Shown piece by piece: positions 1 through 9,500 of a stretch of 64,000 bases of DNA. Under the pieces are notes generated by a model that saw only the letters and a list, made by a program, of their open reading frames with translations, made no database searches and was not told the DNA's origin. The stretch's first letter is position 1. Every line of letters begins with the position of its first letter. The translations under genes and the position numbers were made by a program. The DNA comes from Martinezella lusitana (GTDB taxonomy: Bacteria; Pseudomonadota; Alphaproteobacteria; Rhizobiales; Rhizobiaceae), in assembly GCF_014207095.1 (NCBI RefSeq), contig NZ_JACHBG010000005.1, positions 186,001-250,000 of the forward strand, written 5' to 3'.

Positions 1-6
1 AAATCA

Positions 7-585
7 ATGACTTCCACATCCGAAAAAATTCTCGACACCGCACAATCCCTCATCGTCGCGGGTGGCTACAATGGGTTCAGCTATGCTGATATTTCGGCTG
101 CGATCGGCATCAGAAAGGCCAGCATCCACCACCATTTCCCGACGAAAGCCGAGCTGGTTTCGGTGCTGGTGGATCGCTACCGGCAACAGGCTGAAGCGGG
201 GCTGAATTCTCTTCGCGAGCAGTTCTCAAGCCCTACCGAACAACTGCAGTCCTATGTGAATTTCTGGCAGACATGCATTCGAGATGCCTCTCTGCCCTTC
301 TGCGTCTGCGCGATGCTTGCCTGCGAGATGCAAATGCTGCCGGCAGAGGTCGCATCCCGCGTCCGTGCGCATTTCAATGGTCTCGCCCAATGGCTCACCT
401 CGGTACTGGAAACCGGAACAAGAGCGAGCCTGTTCAGCTTGGCCAAACGACCGGAAGAAGAGGCCCAAATACTGATGGCATCCGCCCATGGAGCGATGCT
501 CTCTGCGAGGACTCTCGGCGATCCCGAACTGTTCACCGCGATCGTCTCCCCTCAGATTGCCAGGTTGCTGACGCCGCACAGCTAG
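7..585 (+). CDS. TetR/AcrR family transcriptional regulator
   Basis: A 192-aa protein with an N-terminal TetR-type helix-turn-helix: residues about 8-50 contain the pattern ILDTAQ...GFSYADISAAIGI...HHHFPTKAELV. The remainder is a helical ligand-binding domain of normal family length. This domain has two or three Cys near residues 90-105, which could be structural or redox-active (inference only). The gene opens the window, so its promoter lies outside and its target cannot be assigned. The next gene, a GNAT, converges on it across a hairpin. The family call is secure, the ligand unknown. Confidence 0.9.
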   Translation: MTSTSEKILDTAQSLIVAGGYNGFSYADISAAIGIRKASIHHHFPTKAELVSVLVDRYRQQAEAGLNSLREQFSSPTEQLQSYVNFWQTCIRDASLPFCVCAMLACEMQMLPAEVASRVRAHFNGLAQWLTSVLETGTRASLFSLAKRPEEEAQILMASAHGAMLSARTLGDPELFTAIVSPQIARLLTPHS

Positions 586-653
586 GGAGCGGCCAGCCGA
601 AAATCCCCCACAGATGCACCTGCCGCACACTCCAACAACCGAAGGCAAATGCT

Positions 654-684
654 GGAGAGGGCAGCCCTTAACGCCGCCCTCTCC
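654..684. terminator. Bidirectional hairpin between convergent genes
   Basis: Inverted repeat GGAGAGGGC (654-662) / GCCCTCTCC (676-684) with a 13-nt loop. It sits between the 3' ends of the TetR gene and the opposing GNAT gene. There is no clear T-run, so it may be a weak terminator or simply a 3'-end stabilising hairpin. Confidence 0.5.
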
Positions 685-689
685 TGTGT

Positions 690-1142
690 TCAGCCCTTCA
701 GCAACATATCTGCATTCTCGAATGGCGGGCCCTCATCGTCTTCGGCTCGTCTCGACAATTCCTCGAACCCAAGGCTCTTGTAGAAGGAGAATGCCCGCGC
801 GTTCTCGGTATAAACTTCCAGCCGCAGCTTGCCTTTCAGCTTCAGAGCATGGGCAACCAAGAGCCTGCCGATGCCATGTCCTTGATAGTCGGGTGCGACG
901 AACAAGCCGCCGATGAAGGTGTCGAGCAGGCTGATGAAGCCGGCCGGTTTTCCCTGATAGCAGGCGACCCAGGTCCCCGCGCTTGGGAGGTATTGTGTTT
1001 CGATCAGAATGCGCTGTTCTAGCAGGCGCTCTCTGCCGATGAAGGCGTGGGCGCGATGCGATGCGCCAAACCAGATGGCCGATAGTGCTTGGAGGTCCGC
1101 CGCCTGTTCATAGGCGCGCATCGATATGTTCAGGTTTTTCAT
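690..1142 (-). CDS. GNAT family N-acetyltransferase
   Basis: A 150-aa single-domain GNAT. The acetyl-CoA-binding motif A is visible as GLFVAPDYQGHGIGRLLV, followed by the usual LEVYTENARAFSFYKSLGF segment (motif B). The open frame extends further upstream to 1454, but the extension has no GNAT similarity. The ATG at 1142 gives a normal family start (MKNLNISMR), so I chose it. The substrate cannot be told from sequence. The gene is monocistronic and converges with the TetR gene. Confidence 0.82.
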   Translation of the reverse strand: MKNLNISMRAYEQAADLQALSAIWFGASHRAHAFIGRERLLEQRILIETQYLPSAGTWVACYQGKPAGFISLLDTFIGGLFVAPDYQGHGIGRLLVAHALKLKGKLRLEVYTENARAFSFYKSLGFEELSRRAEDDEGPPFENADMLLKG

Positions 1143-1528
1143 GATGTGACCTGCAGAAAAAATGCAAACAAAGACAGCGTCCAATCGGAACGCTACGCAC
1201 ACCGCATTGCGCGATTCAGCTAAAGTCTCTGCGCATAAATCTCCTGCCGTTGGGTGCACTGCCCAAGGCAAGCACCTGAATGTTTCAATATCAGTTGCGC
1301 GCCATCGCGTCACCATCGGCGCCTGCGGTTTATCATCTCCTCTTGGCCGACTGTCGTACGCCCTGCACATTTGCGGCGCAGGTTTGTCTTCCGAAGCGAT
1401 GAAAGAAATCCGAGTGAGGCTTGATCCCCCATCGCCCGCCCCTAACTTTCGCAATCGAATCGGTTGCGGAACGACGCGAATGGGGTAGGGTCTGGCCTTG
1501 CCTTTTCGATAGCCATGGATGAGCTGAT
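1143..1528. other. Intergenic region, divergent GNAT / galM
   Basis: 386 bases between two divergently transcribed genes. Both promoters must lie here, but no convincing -35/-10 pair, operator palindrome or small ORF was seen. Confidence 0.4.
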
Positions 1529-2554
1529 ATGACGGAAAATGCTTTGCAGCGGGAAGTTTTTGGAACGACGGCCGATGGGGAAACCGTCTATCGCGTCAAG
1601 ATCGTCGGCGGCGGTTTGACCGCGCACGTCATCTCGTGGGGCGCCGTCATCCAGGACCTGCGACTTGAGGGCCACCAGCCTGCCCTACTGCTCGGCTTCG
1701 ACAATTTCGCCGACTACCCCGCCCATTCCTCCTATTTCGGCGCCACGCCCGGCCGCTGCGCAAATCGCATCGGCGCCGGCCACTTCACGCTTGATGGCAA
1801 GCAGTACCAGTTGGAGCTCAACGAGAAGGGCGTCACCCATCTGCACGGCGGCAAGGACAATATCGCCAAACGCAACTGGACCATCGTCGAGCACGATACC
1901 GACCACGTCGTCCTGAAAATCGTCGATCCCGATAGCCGCGCCGGCTATCCCGGCAACTGCACGATCCAGGCGACCTATCGCGTGCACGGTAACGGTGAGC
2001 TGTCGGTCACCTACGAATCGACCACCGACCAGCCGACGCTCGCCAATGTCTGCCAGCACGCCTATTTCAACCTCGACGGCCGTGACGACACGCTTGGCCA
2101 CGACATCATGATCGCCGCCGATCACTACACTCCGACCGACGACAAGCAGGTGCCGACGGGGGAAATCCGCTCGGTCGAAGGCACGGTGTTCGATTTCCGC
2201 GAGATGTCGCCGATGAAGCGCTTCGAAGGATCGGAACAGGCGCTTTACGACCACAATTTCTGCTTCTCCAGCGAACGGACGGCCAAACGTTCCGTCGTGC
2301 TTGCCCGCAGCGTCAATTCCGGCGTGTCGCTGGAAGTGCGCACGACCGAGCCCGGCGTTCAATTCTACACCGCCTTCAAGCTCAACGTTCCGGTTCCCGG
2401 TCATGACGGCCAAAAGATCGGACCTTTTGCGGGCTTCTGCCTGGAAACCCAGGTCTGGCCGGATGCCATCAATCACGAGGGCTTCCCCAATGCGGTGCTC
2501 CGCCCGGGCGAGGTATTGCGCCAGGAAACGGACTATATCTTCACCAAGAACTGA
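1529..2554 (+). CDS. galM: Aldose 1-epimerase (mutarotase)
   Basis: A 341-aa protein of standard galactose mutarotase length and fold, interconverting alpha and beta anomers of hexoses in the cytoplasm. Family landmarks are visible: LHGGKDN near residue 110, CQHAYFNLDG near 170 (the catalytic-acid His region), and the C-terminal ETQVWPDAINHEGFP...LRPGE segment carrying the catalytic-base Glu. It is followed by a strong terminator, so it is probably a single-gene transcript. The amino-sugar operon starts just after, but the terminator argues against co-transcription. Confidence 0.92.
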   Translation: MTENALQREVFGTTADGETVYRVKIVGGGLTAHVISWGAVIQDLRLEGHQPALLLGFDNFADYPAHSSYFGATPGRCANRIGAGHFTLDGKQYQLELNEKGVTHLHGGKDNIAKRNWTIVEHDTDHVVLKIVDPDSRAGYPGNCTIQATYRVHGNGELSVTYESTTDQPTLANVCQHAYFNLDGRDDTLGHDIMIAADHYTPTDDKQVPTGEIRSVEGTVFDFREMSPMKRFEGSEQALYDHNFCFSSERTAKRSVVLARSVNSGVSLEVRTTEPGVQFYTAFKLNVPVPGHDGQKIGPFAGFCLETQVWPDAINHEGFPNAVLRPGEVLRQETDYIFTKN

Positions 2555-2581
2555 GCCGGGCATGCTCAACGCTCTCAATCA

Positions 2582-2619
2582 TCGGCCGGGCGCTCCAAAC
2601 GCCCGGCCGATTCTTTTTG
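2582..2619 (+). terminator. Rho-independent terminator of galM
   Basis: Perfect 11-bp stem TCGGCCGGGCG (2582-2592) / CGCCCGGCCGA (2600-2610), a 7-nt loop, then TTCTTTTTG. Confidence 0.88.
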
Positions 2620-2638
2620 TCCTGCGAACAGATTCACC

Positions 2639-2687
2639 TTGTAAATTGGTTCTAAATAGGTTCTAAATATTATCCATGGATAGAACC
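2639..2687 (+). promoter_or_regulatory. Putative GntR-family operator and promoter with direct repeats
   Basis: GGTTCTAAAT occurs at 2648-2657 and again at 2659-2668, 11 bp (one helical turn) apart. An inverted copy TAGAACC lies at 2681-2687, overlapping the first codons of the regulator gene. A TTGTAA at 2639 with TCTAAA 17 bp later could be the promoter. In that case transcription would begin almost at the ATG (2676), and no Shine-Dalgarno is visible. Autoregulation by the adjacent GntR protein is the natural inference. Confidence 0.5.
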
Positions 2688-3449
2688 AGTTTGATCGCTG
2701 AATTAAACAATCGCGGTCTCGGCGAGGGGGCCGGGAGCGGGCCGCTCTATAAGCGGTTGGCACGGGCATTGACGGGGCTTGTCCAGGAAGGCCTGCTTAA
2801 GTCGGGCACGGCGCTGCCGGGCGAGCGCGATCTTGCCGGCGCCCTACAGATCGGCCGGGTCACGGTACGCACAGCCTATCGCGACCTTCTGGCCTCCGGC
2901 GTCATCGAATCGCGCCATGGCAGCGGCACTTTCGTCTCGCAGCATGTCGAGCGCATCGAGCAACCGCTCTGGCGGCTCTCCTCCTTCTCTGCCGATATGC
3001 GCTCTCGTGGTCGCGAGCCGGCCGCCCGCATCCTCCAGCGCACCATCAGCCCGCCAGCGCCCGAAGAGACTTTCCTTCTCGGCCTCGGCCTCGATGAGCC
3101 CGTTTTGCGGCTCGACCGTCTGCGCCTCGCCGACGGTCAGCCGCTTGCCATCGAGCGCGCCGTCGTGCCGATCAAGTTCCTGGGCGAAGACACCGTGTCT
3201 GAGGGGTCACTCTACGATGCGCTGGCCGCAAGAGGCTTCAAGCCCGTGCGCGCCCAGCAGAGGCTGACCGCTGTGACCCTGGATCCCACCTCCGCATCGA
3301 TCCTGACCGTCAAGGCCGGAGCCCCTGCGCTTCTGATCGAGCGAGTCTCCCGCCTCGCAGACCAGCGCGTCGTTGAATATACCCGCTCGCATTACCGCGG
3401 CGATGCCTATGATTTTGTTACTGAATTGAGAATTGGAGATGACCTATGA
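2676..3449 (+). CDS. GntR/HutC-type transcriptional regulator (UTRA domain), amino-sugar operon
   Basis: A 257-aa regulator. A winged-helix GntR domain occupies about residues 22-90 (PLYKRLARAL...LPGERDLAGALQIGRVTVRTAYRDL...GTFVS). It is followed by a UTRA effector domain to the C-terminus (...LRLDRLRLADGQPLAIERAVVP...VEYTRSHYRGDAYDF). Its stop overlaps the next start (ATGA), so it is co-transcribed with the SIS protein and nagA. This points to a NagR/NagQ-like role sensing an amino-sugar phosphate. No ribosome-binding site precedes the ATG, and the message may be leaderless. Confidence 0.88.
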   Translation: MDRTSLIAELNNRGLGEGAGSGPLYKRLARALTGLVQEGLLKSGTALPGERDLAGALQIGRVTVRTAYRDLLASGVIESRHGSGTFVSQHVERIEQPLWRLSSFSADMRSRGREPAARILQRTISPPAPEETFLLGLGLDEPVLRLDRLRLADGQPLAIERAVVPIKFLGEDTVSEGSLYDALAARGFKPVRAQQRLTAVTLDPTSASILTVKAGAPALLIERVSRLADQRVVEYTRSHYRGDAYDFVTELRIGDDL

Positions 3450-4477
3450 GCAACACCCAATCCCTTATGCTGACGGAAGCCGGCCAGTCGCCCGAGGTAG
3501 TGGCGACGCTGCTTGAAAAGGAAAAGCCTGCCTTTGCGGAAATCGCAAAGCTCTTCTCCTCCGCTCGCCCCTCGCTGATTACGACAGCGGCACGCGGCTC
3601 TTCCGACCACGCGGCAACCTTCTTCAAATATCTGTTCGAAATCTCCTGCGGCGTCCCGGTCGCTTCGGTCGGCCCGTCGATCGCCTCGGTCTACAACGCA
3701 CCTCTCCACCTGAAGGGCGGCATCCACTTCACCGTATCGCAGTCCGGTGGCAGCCCTGACATCATCGCCCTGCAGGCCGCGGCGAAGAAGGGTGGCGCAA
3801 CCACGATCGCCGTCGTCAACGTCACCGACAGCCCCCTCGCCCATGAAGCAGACATCGTCCTCGGCCTTAATGCCGGCAAAGAACAGAGCGTCGCCGCCAC
3901 GAAATCCTTCATCGCTTCCGTTGCCGCGCTTGCCGGCGTCACCGCAGCGATCACGCAGGACAAGGCGCTATCCGCCGGTCTTGCCAACCTGCCGGAAGCG
4001 CTTGCAGCAACCTCGGGCATCGACGGCAAGGCCGCCGAGGACGTGCTGTTCAACGCCTCCTCGCTCTATACCGGCGGTCGTGGCCCCGCTTTTGCCATCG
4101 CGCTCGAAGCGGCCCTGAAGGCCAAGGAAACCGCTGGCATCCATGCGGAAGCTTTCTCGCTGGCCGAACTGATGCACGGCCCGATGCGCCTCGTGCAGCC
4201 GGGCTTCCCGATCGTCGCCTTCTCGCCCGACGATGCCGCTTTCCCCAACAACGCTCAAGCGCTGGAGCGTCTGCAGAAGCTCGGCGCGACCGCCGTCTCC
4301 TTCTCGACCGCTCCGCTTGCCGGCATCAACCTGCATATGCCCAGCACCGGCAACGGCCTCCTCGATCCGTTGGTATCGCTGCTCTGCTACTATCGCCTCA
4401 TAGAAGCGGTAACGCGCCGCAAGGGTTTCGACCCGGATAAGCCGGCTAACCTCCTCAAGGTAACGGAGACCATGTGA
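3446..4477 (+). CDS. Double-SIS-domain protein, glucosamine-6-phosphate deaminase-like (NagB-II/AgaS type)
   Basis: A 343-aa protein with two SIS (sugar isomerase) domains, like the isomerase half of GlmS but without the glutaminase domain. Sugar-phosphate-binding segments are TAARGSSDHAATFFKY (about residues 46-62), SQSGGSPD (about 100) and AGKEQSVAATKSFI (about 145). The second domain carries GGRGPAFAIALEAALKAKE and ELMHGP. Such proteins convert glucosamine-6-P to fructose-6-P plus ammonia, or act on related amino sugars. It overlaps gntR by 4 bases, has GGAG 7 nt before its ATG, and precedes nagA, which would supply its substrate. Confidence 0.87.
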   Translation: MSNTQSLMLTEAGQSPEVVATLLEKEKPAFAEIAKLFSSARPSLITTAARGSSDHAATFFKYLFEISCGVPVASVGPSIASVYNAPLHLKGGIHFTVSQSGGSPDIIALQAAAKKGGATTIAVVNVTDSPLAHEADIVLGLNAGKEQSVAATKSFIASVAALAGVTAAITQDKALSAGLANLPEALAATSGIDGKAAEDVLFNASSLYTGGRGPAFAIALEAALKAKETAGIHAEAFSLAELMHGPMRLVQPGFPIVAFSPDDAAFPNNAQALERLQKLGATAVSFSTAPLAGINLHMPSTGNGLLDPLVSLLCYYRLIEAVTRRKGFDPDKPANLLKVTETM

Positions 4478-5634
4478 TGGACTACAAGGTCTTTACAGGT
4501 GCGCGCATCTTCGATGGTGACCGCTTTCATGAAGACAGCGCGCTCGTGATCGGCAACGGCCGCATTCAAGCCATCACCGGCGTCAACGATGTGCCCGGTA
4601 ATGCCGAAACCATCCAGTTAAAGGGTGGCGTCCTATCTCCGGGCTTCATCGACGCGCAGGTGAACGGTGGCGGCGGCCGGATGCTCAACGACGAGCCTTC
4701 GCCCGAATCCATGTATCTGATTGCCGAGGGGCATCGCCCCTATGGCACGACCTCGCTGCTACCGACCCTCATCACCGATGTCGCCGCGGCAACCACCACG
4801 GCGATCGAGGCGGCAATCGAGGCGGTAAAGGCCAATCGCGGCGTCGCCGGCCTGCATCTGGAAGGCCCACATCTGGCGCCCGCCCGCAAGGGCGCGCATC
4901 TGGCGGAACTGATGCGCCCGGTCGAAGACAGCGACGTCAGAACCTTCATCCGCGCCCGCGAGGCTATCGGCACCCTGCTCGTCACTATCGCGGCCGAGCA
5001 GGTAACCGAGCGCCAGGTGCAGGCGCTTGCCGAAGGCGGCGTCATCGTCAGCATCGGCCATAGCGATTGCACGGCGGAAGCCGCAGATGCGCGTTTCGAT
5101 GCAGGCGCGCGCGGCGTCACCCATCTTTTCAACGCCATGAGCCAGATGGGCCACCGCGCACCCGGCCTCGTCGGCGCCGCAATCGATCATCCGGCCCCCT
5201 GGTGCGGTATCATCGCCGACGGCCACCATGTCGAGCCGACAGCGCTCAGGGTTGCTCTACGCGCCAAGCGCGGCGAAGGCCGCCTGTTCTTCGTGACCGA
5301 CGCCATGTCGCTCGTCGGCACGGATCTTCCGAGCTTCACGCTGAACGGCCGCACGGTCTATCGCACCAAGGGCGGTTATTGCTCAAAGCTGACGCTGGAC
5401 GACGGCACGCTTGCGGGCTCCGACGTCGACATGGCTTCGACCATCCGCTACGGCGTCAACGTGCTTGAACTGCCGCTGGCAGAGGCGCTGCGCATGGCAA
5501 CCTCCTACCCCGCACGCTTCCTGCGGCTCACGGATCGGGGCCACCTGACACCGGGAGCCCGCGCCGACCTCGTTCATATCAACGACGGTATCGAGGCCAC
5601 CGAAACATGGATCGCCGGCCAGCCTTCGGCCTGA
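4477..5634 (+). CDS. nagA: N-acetylglucosamine-6-phosphate deacetylase
   Basis: A 385-aa amidohydrolase-fold enzyme that removes acetate from GlcNAc-6-P. Visible signatures are PGFIDAQVNGGGG near residue 60, LHLEGPHLAPARKGAH near 130 (metal-binding Glu), GHSDCTAEAADARFDAGARGVTHLFNAM near 195-220 (His ligands) and FVTDAMS (catalytic Asp). I chose the ATG at 4477, which overlaps the previous stop (TGATG) with GGAG 8 nt upstream. A GTG at 4474 is the alternative. It is the third gene of the amino-sugar operon. Confidence 0.93.
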   Translation: MDYKVFTGARIFDGDRFHEDSALVIGNGRIQAITGVNDVPGNAETIQLKGGVLSPGFIDAQVNGGGGRMLNDEPSPESMYLIAEGHRPYGTTSLLPTLITDVAAATTTAIEAAIEAVKANRGVAGLHLEGPHLAPARKGAHLAELMRPVEDSDVRTFIRAREAIGTLLVTIAAEQVTERQVQALAEGGVIVSIGHSDCTAEAADARFDAGARGVTHLFNAMSQMGHRAPGLVGAAIDHPAPWCGIIADGHHVEPTALRVALRAKRGEGRLFFVTDAMSLVGTDLPSFTLNGRTVYRTKGGYCSKLTLDDGTLAGSDVDMASTIRYGVNVLELPLAEALRMATSYPARFLRLTDRGHLTPGARADLVHINDGIEATETWIAGQPSA

Positions 5635-5641
5635 AACATCG

Positions 5642-5678
5642 GAGCGTTTCCGCCATTCTTTGAATAGCGGAAGCGCTC
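5642..5678. repeat. Intergenic hairpin GAGCGTTTCCGC
   Basis: Arms GAGCGTTTCCGC (5642-5653) and GCGGAAGCGCTC (5667-5678) pair over 12 bp with one G:U. It is immediately followed by a second palindromic element at 5692-5743. Position just after nagA makes it a possible terminator or mRNA stabiliser, but there is no T-run. Confidence 0.55.
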
Positions 5679-5691
5679 GATCTTGTTGTTC

Positions 5692-5743
5692 TCAAGCATT
5701 CCGGACGGAAAACGGCTGCGCATTTTTCCCGGCAGTGCTCTAA
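5692..5743. repeat. Rhizobial-type palindromic intergenic element
   Basis: The stretch from CAAGCATTCCGGACGGAAAA to CCCGGCAGTGCT resembles the short CCGGACGGAAAACCG-type element I recall as abundant between rhizobial genes. A diverged relative (GCGGTTTTCCGTCC) lies near 21520-21535 in this window. Family identity is from memory and was not searched. Confidence 0.5.
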
Positions 5744-5758
5744 AAATGGAGGCTCGGC

Positions 5759-6487
5759 ATGACCGCAGTCACGGACAGCTATTTCTCCGCCCTCATCGGC
5801 CGGCTGGAAACCCTGCGCGAAACGCTTGCTGAGCCCATGTCCAGGGCTTCCGCCGCCATTTGCGCGGCGGCCCGCAGCGATCGCCGCGTCTACATCTTCG
5901 GCACCGGTCATTCGCATATGCTGGCGGAAGAGGTGCATTATCGTGCCGGCGGGCTGGCCTTCACCATCCCCGTGCTCATCGGATCCGCGATGCTGCATGA
6001 AGGCGCCGTCATCAGCACGGTCTACGAACGCATCGAGGGCCTTATCCGCCCGGTCCTAGAGCGCTACGGCATGCAGCCGGGCGACGTGCTGATCATCGCT
6101 TCCAATTCCGGCGTCAATGCTGCGCCCATCGAAGCTGCGGATTACGGCCGCGAGATCGGCGCGACCGTCATCGCCATCACATCGCTCGCCTATTCGGCTG
6201 CCATTGCCAATGGTCGCAGGAGGCTCGCCGACCTCGCAGATATCGTGCTGGACAATGGCCTGCCGCCTGGCGACGCCATGGTCGACCTGCCGGGCACCGA
6301 GCTGAAGGTCGGACCGGCATCGACGGCTGTCGGCACGACGGTGCTGAACGCCATCTTCGCTGATGTTGCCGCCGAACTCTGCAAGGATGGCAATCCGCCG
6401 GTCTATCTCAGCGCCAACATGCCGGGCGCCAAGGAGATCAACCAGCAGCTGGTCAAAAAATATCGGCCACGCAATCCGCACCTCTGA
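5759..6487 (+). CDS. SIS domain sugar isomerase family protein (UPF0309-like)
   Basis: A 242-aa single-SIS-domain protein. The phosphosugar-binding loops are [14 protein letters not shown] (about residues 48-62) and [16 protein letters not shown] (about 110-126). The C-terminal half contains [18 protein letters not shown]. This matches the UPF0309 group of SIS proteins, usually found with amino-sugar or MurNAc-related genes, but the exact substrate is unknown. GGAGG lies 6 nt before the ATG. It is 124 bp downstream of nagA across palindromic elements, so it may be in the same regulon but partly uncoupled. Confidence 0.85.
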   Translation: MTAVTDSYFSALIGRLETLRETLAEPMSRASAAICAAARSDRRVYIFGTGHSHMLAEEVHYRAGGLAFTIPVLIGSAMLHEGAVISTVYERIEGLIRPVLERYGMQPGDVLIIASNSGVNAAPIEAADYGREIGATVIAITSLAYSAAIANGRRRLADLADIVLDNGLPPGDAMVDLPGTELKVGPASTAVGTTVLNAIFADVAAELCKDGNPPVYLSANMPGAKEINQQLVKKYRPRNPHL

Positions 6488-6497
6488 GTCAAAAACA

Positions 6498-6530
6498 GAA
6501 AAGCCCGGCAGGTATTTCGCCGGGCTTTTC
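6498..6530. terminator. Bidirectional Rho-independent terminator
   Basis: Perfect 12-bp stem GAAAAGCCCGGC (6498-6509) / GCCGGGCTTTTC (6519-6530) with A- and T-rich flanks. It can stop both the SIS gene and the opposing RND operon. Confidence 0.85.
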
Positions 6531-6595
6531 ATATTGGGCAAAGGATGGGAGCGATCGAGTGATTCCCGTGAAACGCCGAACCGCCCCAATCGCCG

Positions 6596-9500
6596 TTATT
6601 GTGCCGCCGCGTCGTTCGCTAACGGTTCTTCCGCGGCAGTCTCCGCCTGCTTGCGCCGCCGGCGCAGGACGACATAGAACACCGGCGTCAAGAACAGGCC
6701 GAACAGCGTCACCCCGAGCATGCCGGAGAAAACGGCCGTGCCGAGCGACTGGCGCATTTCGGCACCCGGGCCGGTGGCGATCATCAGCGGCACGACGCCG
6801 AAGATGAAGGCAAACGCCGTCATAAGGATCGGGCGCAGGCGCAAGTGACTGGCTTCGATCGCCGCCTCCACCGCACTCTTTCCCTCAGCCTGCGCCTGTC
6901 GGGCAAACTCGACGATCAGGATCGCGTTCTTGGCCGCAAGGCCGATCAGCACGATGAGCCCGATCTGCGTGAGGATGTTGTTGTCCATCCCTCTCAGATG
7001 CACGCCGATCAACGCCGCAAGGACGGCCAGCGGCACGATGAGGATGATGGCGAGCGGCAGGATCCAGCTTTCATACTGCGCCGACAGCGCCAGGAAGACG
7101 AAGATCACCGACAGCGCGAAGATGTAGATCGCCGTATTGCCGGTATGCTTCTCCTGATAGGCCAGTTCCGTCCACTCGAAGGTCGTGCCCGCCGGCAGCA
7201 GGTTCTGTGCCATGCCCTCCATGATGTCGAGGGCCGAGCCGGTAGACACGCCCGGTCCCGGATTGCCCTGAACGGGAACCGAGACATACATGTTGTAGCG
7301 CTGCACGAGCGCCGGTCCGGTCGTGTCGCGGATGTCGACCAGCGTGCCGAGCGGCACCAGCGCGCCTGTCGCCGAGCGCACCTTCAGCGCCAGAATATCG
7401 TCACGATCCATGCGATACTTCTGATCGGCCTGGGCGCGCACCTGGTAGACGCGGCCGAAGGCATTGAAGTCGTTGACGTAGGACGCACCGAGGTTGATCG
7501 ACAGGGTTTCGAAGATATTCGGGATCGGCACATTGAGCGCACGCGCCTTGTCGCGGTCGATCGCCAGGAAATATTGCGGGCTGTTGGCGGAGAAGGTCGT
7601 GAAGACGCCGCTGACACCCTTATTCTGCGCGGCAACGCCCATCATCTGATAGGCGAGCGGCAGGATGCGGCGCATATCCGCATTTTCCCGGTCCATGATC
7701 TGCATCTTGAAGCCGCCGGAATTGCCGACGCCGCGGATAGAGGGCGGCGGGATGGCGATGATGAAGGCTTCCTGAATGCCCTGCAGACTGCCGTAGAGCG
7801 TGCCGATGATCTTGCCGGCCGTATCCCCGGATTTCAAGCGCTCTTCAAAGGGCTTGAACGGTGTGAAGATGACACCGGAATTCGAGGCGTTGGTAAAGGT
7901 GGCGCCGTTGAAGCCGGCAAAGGCGACGGCATTCTCGACGCCCGGCGTCTTGTTGATGATCGCGGTCGCCTTCTGAATGACGGCATTGGTGCGCGCCAGC
8001 GACGCGCCGTCAGGCAGCTGCACGACGACGATGGCGTAGCCCTGGTCCATTGTCGGAACGAAGCCCTGCGGCACGATCCGCCCCATATACCAGGTGCCGG
8101 CCAGGAGGGCGGCAAAAACAAGAAGCGCGCAGGCAAGCGCCGTCCAGGTCGTGACGAGGTGGCGCACGATCCAGGAATAGCCGCTGCTCATCCGCTCGAA
8201 GCCGCGATTGAACCCATCGCCCAGGGCGCGGCCGAAACGCGAGAAGACATTGTTCGACTTCTTGTGGTCGTGAGGACGCAACACGATCGCGGCAATGGCG
8301 GGCGACAGCGTCAGCGAATTCAGACAGGAGATCGCCGTCGCGACCGAGATCGTCACGGCAAACTGCCTGTAGAATTGTCCCGTGATCCCCGGAATGAAGG
8401 CCGTCGGCAGGAAGACCGCAATGAGCACGAGCGAGATCGCCAGAACGGCGGTGCCCACCTCGTTCATCGTCACATGCGACGCTTCCTTCGGCGTCATGCC
8501 GAGCGCGAGATTACGCTCGACATTCTCCACCACCACGATGGCGTCGTCGACGACGATACCGATGGCCAGCACCAGGCCGAACAGCGTCAGCATGTTCAGC
8601 GAGAAGCCGAAGGCCAGAAGGAAAGCGAAAGTGCCGATCAGCGAAACCGGAATGGCAACGATCGGGATGATCGCCGTCCGCCATGACTGCAGGAAGACCA
8701 GCACCACGATGGCGACGAGAACGGCCGCCTCGAAGATCGTCTTGTAGACCTCGTTGATCGATTCGGCGATGAAGTCTGTGGGGTTGTAGATGATGCGGTA
8801 TTCGAGCCCCTGCGGGAAATCCTTCGACAGGCTCTGCATGGTCTTCTGGATGTCGGCGGCGGCATCGAGCGCGTTGGTGCCCGGCCGGGCAAAAACGCCG
8901 AGCGCGACCGCAGGATTGCCGTTCAGGTAGCTGTTGGTGACGTAGTCCTGCGCGCCGAGTTCGATCCGGGCGACGTCCTGAAGCTGCACGAGACGGCCGT
9001 TTCCGGTCGCCTTGACGATGACGTAGCGGAATTGCCTCGCGTCGGAAAAGCGCCCTTGCGTCGTCACCGTATATTGGAAGGCATTGGTGCCGGAGACGGG
9101 CGGTCCGCCGATCGTGCCGCCGGAGACCTGCACGTTCTGGTCCCGAAGCGCCTGCACGATATCGCCTGCGGTCATGCCGTAGGCGGCGAGCTTTTGCGGA
9201 TCGAGCCAGATACGCAGCGAATATTGCCGCTCGCCGAAAAGCTGCACGTCGCCGACGCCATCAAGGCGGACGAGGACGTCGCGGAGGCGCGTGCGGGCAT
9301 AGTTGGAAATGTAGAGCTGGTCGTAGCGATTGTTCGGCGACAGCAGATGCACGACCATCATCAGATCGGGCGAGCTCTTGACCGTGGTGATACCGATGCG
9401 GCGAACATCGTCAGGCAGGCGCGGCTCGGCAATAGCCACGCGGTTTTGTACCAGGACCTGCGCCTTGTCGAGATCGGTTCCGAGCTTGAAGGTGATCGTC

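Noticed and set aside
6845..8686. A 613-codon frame antisense to the RND pump
   Set aside because: Highly biased R/D/H/Q composition and perfect correspondence to the pump coding phase. No real protein features.
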